Assembly (NCBI GenBank): GCA_943325485.2
Contig: CALPPP020000038.1
Coordinates: forward strand, 1-8,883
From: Rickettsia typhi
Lineage (GTDB): Bacteria > Pseudomonadota > Gammaproteobacteria > Burkholderiales > Burkholderiaceae_C
Direction: 5' to 3'
Length of the DNA stretch: 8,883 nt
Below the pieces are notes generated by a model. The model was not told the origin of the DNA and did no database searches. It worked only from the letters and a program-made list of their open reading frames with translations. Shown here in pieces: positions 1 to 6,164 of the stretch; within the stretch, counting starts at the first letter, position 1; every line of letters starts with the position of its first letter. Position numbers and translations under genes: made by a program.

Positions 1-581
1 ACCAAGTCGCCGCTGAACAAGACTTTTTCAGACTCTACCCATGCGATGGTGTCGCCGCGGGTGTGGCCGGCACCTGGGTGCCAAATATCGACTTGAACGC
101 CCCCCAAATCGATACGCAAACTTCCCTGCCGCCCAGGCTTGCCGTCACCAATCACCATGGTTGGCCACGTTAGACCTGGCACGCTGTCAGCACCACGAAA
201 CAAACGGGGAAAGCGGTCCATCTCGCTTTGCATGTCCTCTGCGCCACGCTCCACAATCAAATCGTAAGTGCCCTTGCTGGCGATCACCTCGGTTGCACCT
301 TCAGCTAGATATGCACTGGCACCCAACACACGCACAGCGTGGTAATGGGTTAGCAGAACATATTTGATGGGTTTATCGCTGACAGTGCGTATCTTGGCGA
401 TCAGGTCCTTGGCCATCAAAGGCGTGGCGGTGGCGTCGCTCACCAAAATGTACTTGTCGCCGATGATGACGCCCGAATTGGGGTCGCCCTCAGCGGTGTA
501 GGCCCAGCAGTGTGGGCTGAGTTGGGTGAAGCTGATGTGTTTATCGGTCAAATCACTTTGACTGGCAAATGCTTTAGACAT
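1..581 (-). CDS. MBL-fold metallo-hydrolase with variant metal motif (3' end off window)
   Basis: The first 193 codons of a metallo-beta-lactamase-fold protein are visible; the C-terminus lies beyond the left edge. The N-terminal part (about residues 15-50, with GVIIGDKYILVSDA) fits the opening beta strands of the fold. The metal loop reads THYHAVRVLG at residues 78-87, where the family norm is HxHxDH. The first two histidines (H79, H81) are present, but the Asp and third His are replaced by V83 and R84. A later GAGHTRGDT (H173) and FSGDL (D192) match the usual downstream metal ligands. The start is ATG at 581, with an AGGA ribosome site 6 nt upstream. The gene begins 15 nt after the TetR gene on the same strand, so co-transcription is likely. 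The substrate is unknown. From memory, related proteobacterial MBL proteins share the HYHAVRVLGAS loop, so this is probably a subfamily trait and not decay. Fold assignment is firm; function is open. Confidence 0.88.
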   Translation of the reverse strand, partial: MSKAFASQSDLTDKHISFTQLSPHCWAYTAEGDPNSGVIIGDKYILVSDATATPLMAKDLIAKIRTVSDKPIKYVLLTHYHAVRVLGASAYLAEGATEVIASKGTYDLIVERGAEDMQSEMDRFPRLFRGADSVPGLTWPTMVIGDGKPGRQGSLRIDLGGVQVDIWHPGAGHTRGDTIAWVESEKVLFSGDL

Positions 582-587
582 ATTTTT

Positions 588-591
588 TCCT
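588..591 (-). promoter_or_regulatory. Ribosome binding site of the MBL-fold gene
   Basis: AGGA on the minus strand, 6 nt before the ATG at 581. It supports that start and lies in the short gap after the TetR stop codon. Confidence 0.6.
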
Positions 592-596
592 AGGGC

Positions 597-1205
597 TTAG
601 CTTGCGCTTGAATGAAAACCGTTTTCTAAGGTGTCAATGACCTCTTGGGCAAACGCATCGTAACTGAGTGCACCCTGGGGTCTGAGCCAGGTGAACGTCC
701 AGTTGATCATGCCAAAAAGCATCATGGTCAGGGGTATTTTATTTTGCGCATCGACGCGACTTGGGTAGGCTTGTGCCAACATATCGCCCAAGGCGCTGAC
801 CACTTGGCGCTGTCGTTCAACCACCAAGCCTCGTTGTGTTTCACTGAGAAATTGGCTGCTGTGCAACAAAGCAATGTGTCGGGTCGCAGAGCTTTCATAG
901 GTTTGCAAAAAACGCTTGACCACGCTGTGAACTGTCGCTTGGGGGCTGAGCTTTGATTGGCTACTTTGGGTTTGCACCTCTGCCACCAATTCGAGCAAAA
1001 GCAGGGTATAGCGGTCGAGCAAATCGAAAAGTATGGCCTGTTTGCTGTCGTAGTAATGGTAAAGGCGCGCTTTGGAAGTTCCCAACGCATGGGCCAAATC
1101 ATTCATGCTGGCTGATGGATAGGACGAAGCCGCAAAACAGCTTGCGGCCACCTCCAAAATCTCTTCTCGCTTGAGGTTGTGGGTTGCAGATTTAGGTCGC
1201 GCCAT
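597..1205 (-). CDS. TetR/AcrR family transcriptional regulator
   Basis: A 202-residue protein of typical TetR length. The N-terminal DNA-binding domain spans about residues 12-60. It has an opening helix KREEILEVAASCF and a helix-turn-helix at about 33-54 (MNDLAHALGTSKARLYHYY) followed by DSKQAIL, the usual TetR pattern. The C-terminal ligand and dimer domain includes LFGMINWTFTWLRP (about 163-176), a pattern I associate with TetR proteins that sense acyl-CoA or related metabolites; that ligand link is inference. The start is ATG at 1205, with GAGG 7 nt upstream overlapping the stop codon of the preceding cyclo-ligase gene, so translation is probably coupled. It sits between the cyclo-ligase and the MBL-fold gene on one strand. 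Likely targets are the adjacent MBL gene and possibly the acyl-CoA genes elsewhere in the window, but I see no convincing palindromic operator. Confidence 0.93.
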   Translation of the reverse strand: MARPKSATHNLKREEILEVAASCFAASSYPSASMNDLAHALGTSKARLYHYYDSKQAILFDLLDRYTLLLLELVAEVQTQSSQSKLSPQATVHSVVKRFLQTYESSATRHIALLHSSQFLSETQRGLVVERQRQVVSALGDMLAQAYPSRVDAQNKIPLTMMLFGMINWTFTWLRPQGALSYDAFAQEVIDTLENGFHSSAS

Positions 1206-1212
1206 CCAACAA

Positions 1213-1216
1213 CCTC
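1213..1216 (-). promoter_or_regulatory. Ribosome binding site of the tetR gene overlapping the cyclo-ligase stop
   Basis: Minus-strand GAGG, 7 nt before the TetR ATG at 1205. Two of its bases fall within the TGA stop codon of the cyclo-ligase gene (1215-1217). This geometry favours translational coupling. Confidence 0.6.
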
Positions 1217-1790
1217 AAGACATTGGCCACACCACGCCGTTTTCATTCAGCAAAGCGTCTAAAGGCACATCATGCGGCTCCGCAACGAAGTCAGATAAAA
1301 AACCATGGGTAAAACCCAAACCCACGGTGTAGGGCTTGGGTTCGATTTGGTTCAAGGTGCGGTCATAAAAACCACCGCCATAACCTAAGCGGTAACCGCC
1401 TGGCCCATAACCCACGCAAGGCACAAAAAGCAAGGTCGGTTGAATGATTTCGGTGTCCTTGGGTTTAGGTATGTTGTAGGCATCTTCTTCCATGGCACAG
1501 CCTGGATACCACGAATGAAAGGTCAGGGTTTTGGTTTGCTTGTCCATGACGGGTAAACCAATGCGCCGGCGCAGGGGATGGTCTAGCAATTCACCATCCT
1601 CTTTCCACCGGTGCAATGCGGGCAAGGGATCAAACTCTCCCTTGATAGGCCAATAAGCACCAATGACCGTGTGCGGTTGATCGAACAACCAAATGCGCAT
1701 GACTCTTTGCAGCAGATCTGCACGACGTTCTCTGTCTGGCATTTGCAGTCTTGTTTGAATCAGTTCTTGGCGCAGGGCTTTTTTGTCCAT
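1215..1790 (-). CDS. fthC: 5-formyltetrahydrofolate cyclo-ligase (5,10-methenyl-THF synthetase)
   Basis: Cytosolic folate enzyme that converts 5-formyl-THF plus ATP to 5,10-methenyl-THF, recovering the stored or inhibitory formyl form for one-carbon metabolism. The protein has 191 residues, normal for the family. Diagnostic parts are the Lys-rich N-terminus (MDKKALRQEL), KGEFDP near residue 50, and the glycine-rich signature GYGPGGYRLGYGGGFYDRTL at residues 127-146, which forms the nucleotide and folate site. I chose ATG at 1790 because the protein then begins like its homologues. An in-frame TTG at 1802 would add four residues; its AGGA lies only 3 nt away, too close to be a good ribosome site. 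It is the first gene of a likely fthC-tetR-MBL transcript. It is divergent from slt, so its promoter must lie in or beside the slt start region. Also called ygfA or MTHFS. Confidence 0.95.
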   Translation of the reverse strand: MDKKALRQELIQTRLQMPDRERRADLLQRVMRIWLFDQPHTVIGAYWPIKGEFDPLPALHRWKEDGELLDHPLRRRIGLPVMDKQTKTLTFHSWYPGCAMEEDAYNIPKPKDTEIIQPTLLFVPCVGYGPGGYRLGYGGGFYDRTLNQIEPKPYTVGLGFTHGFLSDFVAEPHDVPLDALLNENGVVWPMS

Positions 1791-1829
1791 GGGAGAATCC
1801 AACCATCCTGTTAGTTGATTGATTGTGTC

Positions 1830-3878
1830 ATGCCTCCATTATTTGTTCGAATTGCCTGTTGCATGCTCTTGATGGCTTGCATGATGTCGGCAAACGCAGT
1901 CAATAAACAAAAAGCGTCCGGCAAACCTGCTCAGCCCACCAAACCAGCCGATGCCGCCGACGCGGTGTTTATCGATATGTCGCAAGCCTTTCAAAAAGGC
2001 GATCGCAAAAGACTGGCGTCCTTGCTGCCCCAAGCCAAAGGGCACATACTAGAGCCGTGGGCAGCTTTTTGGGAATTGCGTCTGCGCCTGGGGGAAGCTT
2101 CAGACAATGAGGTGAAAAGTTTTCTTCAGCGCTACGCCGGCACCTACCAAGAAGACAGGATGCGCAACGACTGGTTGCTGCTGCTTGGCGAGCGACGCGA
2201 GTGGACACAGTTTGAGCGCGAGTACGCCCTCTACCGCATGCGCGACGATAAAGAAATCGAGTGCTACGCCAAACTTTTGGAAGTTCAACAAAAGGACCTC
2301 AATACAGGCGCCTCTGCCATCGAAGAGATTCGACGCACTTGGTTGAGCCTCAAGCAGTCCGATGAGGGTTGTACTTACGCGGTTTCTCAGCTGTTGAAAC
2401 AGCATAAATTCAACCCTGATGATGTTTGGCTCAAAGCTCGGCTATCGGTTGAGAACAACCGCAAAGTACCCGCCCGAGATGCATTGAAGTTGGTCTCTGA
2501 CCACAATATGGCCGTGGTGGATGAACTCTTTGCAAACGGTGGCCGATTTTTATTACAGCGCGCTTCCAATATGGGCTCGGAGTCAACAGCATGGATGACC
2601 TTGGCGCTGATTAAAGCAGCAGCCGCAGACCACGATAACGCCATCAAGTTGCTGCAAAGCAAATCGGCTGCATCTTTGAGCAGCGAGGAAAAACAATGGG
2701 TCTGGGGAGTGATTGCCAAACAAGCAGCGCAGCAATTGGATGACAAAGCTTTGTCCTATTTTGCCAATGCAAGCCATACAAACTTGAGCGATGACATGTT
2801 GGCTTGGAAGGTGCGCGCAGCTTTGCGCGCTGGCAAAACACCTGCATGGTCTGCCATTCAATCCGCGGTAGACGCCATGAGCGCTAACGCACAAAAAGAC
2901 CCCGCGTGGGTGTATTGGCGAGCACGTGCCTTGATGGGGCAACAATCTGTTGCTTCACCCCCGACAGGACAAGCCTTGAGCGCATTGCAAAGCATCGCAG
3001 GACCACAAGGTTTTTATGAGCAATTGGCAAGCGAAGAATTAGGCAAAAAAATCACAACGCCGCCACGTCCATTGCCGCCTCAGCCGCAAGAAACTGCGGC
3101 TGCAAAAGCCAACCCCTTGCTGCAACGCGCTTTGTACGCCATCAAAATCGGTTTGCGACAAGATGGCGTTCGTGAGTGGAATTACGCCACAGGACTGGTC
3201 GACAGCGCTGGCCAACGTGGCCGCTTGAATGAACGAGAACGACTTGCCGCAGCACAATTGGCGTGTGACCAAGCCATTTGGGACAGGTGTATCAACACCA
3301 GCGAGCGCAGCATCCAAATGGATGTGATGCAACGCTACCCCATGCCGTTCAAAGAAGATGTCGTTGAAGCTGCCAACAGCATCGGTCTGAACCCAGCGTA
3401 TGTATATGGTTTGATACGACAAGAAAGCCGTTTTATTTTGGACGCCAGGTCCAATGTGGGCGCATCGGGATTGATGCAGATCATGCCTGCAACCGCCAAA
3501 TGGACGGCCAAGCGAATGGGCATGAAAAATTTTCGCCCTGAACAACTGCAACAGCGCAAAACCAATATTGCCATTGGAACGCAATACCTTAAATTGGTCT
3601 TGGATAATTTTCAAGGTTCTATGGCAATGGCCGCCGCCGCCTACAACGCAGGCCCCAGTCGCCCTAGGCGTTGGCGCAATGGTCCTGAGATGGAGGGTGC
3701 CGCTTGGGCAGAATGCATTCCCTTTAGCGAGACCCGCGACTATGTCAAAAAAGTCTTGGCCAATACCACCGTCTACGCTGCGCTGATTCAGAATGAGCCG
3801 CAATCGCTTAAAGCAAAACTTGGCATGGTCGGCCCAAGAGAAAACAATGCCACAGAAGAAAACGCCGAACTGCCCTAA
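1830..3878 (+). CDS. slt: Soluble lytic murein transglycosylase (Slt70 type)
   Basis: Periplasmic enzyme that cleaves the MurNAc-GlcNAc bond of peptidoglycan non-hydrolytically, giving 1,6-anhydro-muropeptides for wall recycling. The protein has 682 residues, slightly longer than E. coli Slt70. Residues 1-23 form a signal peptide ending ANA. An LMAC at about 14-17 could alternatively serve as a lipobox. A long alpha-helical superhelix follows, with a linker-like domain up to about 500. The catalytic SLT domain is at about 515-640, with the catalytic Glu in IRQESRF (E532), then GASGLMQIMPATA and AAYNAGP. I chose ATG at 1830. A TTG at 1815 would add MIDCV before an otherwise normal signal peptide, and neither start has a clear Shine-Dalgarno sequence. 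The start codon is 39 nt from that of the divergent fthC. The 3' end overlaps the stop codon of the convergent ABC transporter gene. Confidence 0.95.
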   Translation: MPPLFVRIACCMLLMACMMSANAVNKQKASGKPAQPTKPADAADAVFIDMSQAFQKGDRKRLASLLPQAKGHILEPWAAFWELRLRLGEASDNEVKSFLQRYAGTYQEDRMRNDWLLLLGERREWTQFEREYALYRMRDDKEIECYAKLLEVQQKDLNTGASAIEEIRRTWLSLKQSDEGCTYAVSQLLKQHKFNPDDVWLKARLSVENNRKVPARDALKLVSDHNMAVVDELFANGGRFLLQRASNMGSESTAWMTLALIKAAAADHDNAIKLLQSKSAASLSSEEKQWVWGVIAKQAAQQLDDKALSYFANASHTNLSDDMLAWKVRAALRAGKTPAWSAIQSAVDAMSANAQKDPAWVYWRARALMGQQSVASPPTGQALSALQSIAGPQGFYEQLASEELGKKITTPPRPLPPQPQETAAAKANPLLQRALYAIKIGLRQDGVREWNYATGLVDSAGQRGRLNERERLAAAQLACDQAIWDRCINTSERSIQMDVMQRYPMPFKEDVVEAANSIGLNPAYVYGLIRQESRFILDARSNVGASGLMQIMPATAKWTAKRMGMKNFRPEQLQQRKTNIAIGTQYLKLVLDNFQGSMAMAAAAYNAGPSRPRRWRNGPEMEGAAWAECIPFSETRDYVKKVLANTTVYAALIQNEPQSLKAKLGMVGPRENNATEENAELP

Positions 3879-5701
3879 GGCGCTTGCTCTTCTTGGCTTT
3901 GTTGCATTGACCACATACTGGCATACCGACCTTGCGCTTCAAGCAACTGCGCATGGGTGCCCTGCTCCACAATGACACCTTGATCCAACACGATGATTTC
4001 ATGGGCATCGACGACCGTCGAGAGTCGGTGGGCAATGACCAAGGTGGTTTTGTTGTTTGCAGCTTCCCGTAACTCAGACTGAATAGCTCGCTCATTGCTG
4101 CTGTCCAAAGCGGACGTGGCCTCGTCAAAAATAAGAATGAACGGGTTTTTCAGCAGTGTTCGCGCAATGGCTACACGCTGCTTTTCGCCACCCGACAACT
4201 TCAAGCCTCGCTCGCCCACCATGGTTTGGTAACCCAAGGGTGTGGACACAATAAAGTCATGGATGCGTGCCGCACGTGCGGCATGCTCGACCTCTTCGCG
4301 AGAGGCCGAAGGCCGACCATACGCAATGTTGTAGTACACGGTGTCATTGAACAAAACAGTGTCTTGCGGAACGATGCCAATGGCTTGACGCACACTCGCT
4401 TGCGTTAATTGATTTAAGGGGTGTCCGTCGATACGCACAACCCCTTGCCCCACATCATAAAAACGAAACAGCAAACGTGCCAAGGTTGACTTGCCAGATC
4501 CCGAGGGACCCACAATGGCCACCGTTTTACCCGCAGGAATGGTGAAGCTCACGTCTTGCAAAATCGGTCGGTTTTGCTCGTAGGCAAAATCGACATGCTC
4601 AAACGCCACACTGGGTGGACTCGCAAGACTGAGCTGTTGTGCATTGGGCGCATCAGCAACTTCGCGCTCCTTCTCTAGCAACTTGAACATCCGATCCAAA
4701 TCTGTCAGACTTTGCTTGATCTCGCGGTAAATCACACCTAAAAAATTCAACGGTATATAGAGTTGAATCATGAACGCGTTGATCATGACCAAGTCGCCCA
4801 AGGTCAAGTTCCCATCGACCACGCCCTGCGTGGCTCGCCACAGCATGGTCACCAAAGCCACAGCGATGATGAGTTGTTGGCCTATATTGAGGGCGCTCAA
4901 AGAGTTTTGCGCTTTGATTCGGGCCAGGCGCAATTTATCCAGGTTTTCGTCATACCTTTTGGCTTCAAAGTTCTCATTGCCAAAATACTTGACGGTCTCG
5001 TAATTCAGCAATGAGTCGATGGCGCGGGTATGTGCGCTGGAGTCAAACTCATTGACCTGTTTGCGAAACTGGGTACGCCACTCGGTTACTGTGACGGTGA
5101 AATAGATATACAAACCCAATGCGCACAAAGTGATGATGGCATACCACTTGTCAAATTGAATGCCCAAGATGCTCAGCACCAACAGCACCTCAATCAAAGT
5201 CGGCACGATGCTGTAGAGCGAATAGGCAATCAACGATTCAATGCCACGAACGCCTCGCTCAATGTCTCGACTCATGCCGCCGGTTTGACGCTCTAAGTGA
5301 AAACGCAAACTCAGCTCGTGCAAATGCTGGAAGGTTTGCAAGGCAATGGTGCGGGCCGCACCTTGCGTGGCTTTGGCAAAAATCAATTCACGTAACTCGG
5401 TGAAGGCTGAGACAGATAAACGCAGCAAGCCATAACCGATGAGAAGCGCTACGGGCACCACCAACAGCATTTGCACACCTGTGGGCTGCGGTGTCATTTG
5501 ATCAATCAAATTTTTAAGCAGTACGGGCACGCCTACGTTGGCCAGCTTGGCCCCCACCATGAAGGAGAGCGCTGCTACCACGCGCCATTTGTATTCCCAT
5601 AAATAGGGGAACAAACGTGCCAAGGTGTGCCAATCAGAGACCGCTGGGGCAGGTATGGCAGTATCAGGCAGCGTTGGCGAAGAGGTGGCGGAAGGGCGCA
5701 T
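3875..5701 (-). CDS. Atm1/ABCB7-type ABC half-transporter (permease fused to ATPase)
   Basis: Inner-membrane half-transporter of 608 residues that should work as a homodimer. Six membrane segments fall at about residues 40-62, 77-98, 157-178, 185-205, 271-290 and 303-325. The nucleotide-binding domain has Walker A GPSGSGKST (398-406), Q-loop Q446, signature LSGGE (502-506), Walker B FILIFDEATS with E527, and H-loop H558, so it looks fully active. Atm1-family marks are MSRDIERGVRGIE (about 143-155), NYETVKYFGNE (233-243) and LNIGQQ (271-276). Family members export glutathione-linked sulfur or metal species involved in Fe-S supply and heavy-metal tolerance. I infer this role; substrate is not visible. 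The start is ATG at 5701. A longer frame reaches 5842 but would overlap the divergent thioesterase gene. No Shine-Dalgarno sequence is visible. The TAG stop overlaps the slt stop. Confidence 0.92.
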   Translation of the reverse strand: MRPSATSSPTLPDTAIPAPAVSDWHTLARLFPYLWEYKWRVVAALSFMVGAKLANVGVPVLLKNLIDQMTPQPTGVQMLLVVPVALLIGYGLLRLSVSAFTELRELIFAKATQGAARTIALQTFQHLHELSLRFHLERQTGGMSRDIERGVRGIESLIAYSLYSIVPTLIEVLLVLSILGIQFDKWYAIITLCALGLYIYFTVTVTEWRTQFRKQVNEFDSSAHTRAIDSLLNYETVKYFGNENFEAKRYDENLDKLRLARIKAQNSLSALNIGQQLIIAVALVTMLWRATQGVVDGNLTLGDLVMINAFMIQLYIPLNFLGVIYREIKQSLTDLDRMFKLLEKEREVADAPNAQQLSLASPPSVAFEHVDFAYEQNRPILQDVSFTIPAGKTVAIVGPSGSGKSTLARLLFRFYDVGQGVVRIDGHPLNQLTQASVRQAIGIVPQDTVLFNDTVYYNIAYGRPSASREEVEHAARAARIHDFIVSTPLGYQTMVGERGLKLSGGEKQRVAIARTLLKNPFILIFDEATSALDSSNERAIQSELREAANNKTTLVIAHRLSTVVDAHEIIVLDQGVIVEQGTHAQLLEAQGRYASMWSMQQSQEEQAP

Positions 5702-5730
5702 ACAGCACAATAGCGAAAAATAAACAACTT

Positions 5731-5733
5731 GGA
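5731..5733 (+). promoter_or_regulatory. Weak ribosome binding site deciding the thioesterase start
   Basis: GGA lies 8 nt before the GTG at 5742 but only 2 nt before the GTG at 5736. The spacing therefore favours 5742 as the start. The motif is short, so this is only a preference. Confidence 0.35.
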
Positions 5734-5741
5734 TTGTGCCT

Positions 5742-6164
5742 GTGACCGATACCCACGACCTGCGCTTTACTGTCAAAGCCCTTCCCACAGACCAAGAGTT
5801 GGTCCTGAAAGTCATTCCCATGCCAGCCGACTGCAATGCCAATGGTGATATTTTTGGCGGTTGGGTGATGGCGCAGGTCGACTTGGCGGGTGCGGTTTTG
5901 CCAGCACGCTATGTCAACGGCCGCTTAGCCACCATAGCTGTCAATGAGTTTGTCTTCAAGCAACCGGTCAAAGTGGGTGATATTTTGAGCTTTTTCAGCA
6001 CCATCACCCGCATTGGCAACACCTCTATCACTGTCAAGGTAGAAGTGTTTGCTGAGCGATTTACCCTTCAAGGCACCTACTTGAAAGTGACGGAGGCGAT
6101 GGTGACTTATGTCGCGATTGACGCGCAAGGTAAACCCAGACACATTCAACGCAAAGACGCTTGA
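5742..6164 (+). CDS. YciA-type acyl-CoA thioesterase (hotdog fold)
   Basis: Cytosolic hotdog-fold enzyme that hydrolyses acyl-CoA to free acid and CoA. The 140 residues match the short single-domain YciA form. The segment LVLKVIPMPADCNANGDIFGGW followed by VMAQVDLAGA closely parallels E. coli YciA; the Asp of QVDLAG (about D47) is the expected catalytic acid, and the NANGDIFGGW turn is the CoA-side loop. The C-terminus (EAMVTYVAIDAQGKPRHI) also matches YciA. The start is either GTG at 5742, favoured by the spacing of an upstream GGA, or GTG at 5736. The gene is divergent from the ABC transporter across about 40 nt and convergent with the crotonase gene, whose stop codon directly abuts its own. 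A role in trimming acyl-CoA pools alongside the neighbouring oxidation genes is inference. Confidence 0.93.
   Translation: MTDTHDLRFTVKALPTDQELVLKVIPMPADCNANGDIFGGWVMAQVDLAGAVLPARYVNGRLATIAVNEFVFKQPVKVGDILSFFSTITRIGNTSITVKVEVFAERFTLQGTYLKVTEAMVTYVAIDAQGKPRHIQRKDA

Noticed and set aside
41..367. A plus-strand open frame at the left edge
   Set aside because: It is antisense to the MBL-fold coding sequence, whose motifs and ribosome site are clear.
582..1230. Search for a TetR operator palindrome near the regulator gene
   Set aside because: No inverted repeat of convincing length was seen in the short gaps between fthC, tetR and the MBL gene.
1815..1826. Short TTGATTGATTG tandem repeat
   Set aside because: Only about two copies of a 4-base unit; no evidence of function and expected by chance.
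1814..1833. Tiny minus-strand frame MTQSIN upstream of fthC preceded by GGAGG, considered as a leader peptide
   Set aside because: The GGAGG is only 1 nt from the ATG, too close for normal initiation, and the sequence falls in the slt start region; likely chance.
1740..1900. Possible -35/-10 promoter pairs between fthC and slt
   Set aside because: Candidate hexamers matched the consensus poorly or had wrong spacing; none is good enough to report.
3039..3914. A 291-codon minus-strand open frame antisense to slt
   Set aside because: It lies wholly over the well-supported catalytic part of slt, has Cys/His-rich low-likelihood composition and shows no recognisable domain. It is a reading-frame shadow.
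5702..5842. A 47-codon N-terminal extension of the ABC transporter
   Set aside because: It would overlap the start of the divergent thioesterase by about 100 bases, has no ribosome site, and the extra residues do not resemble a transporter N-terminus.
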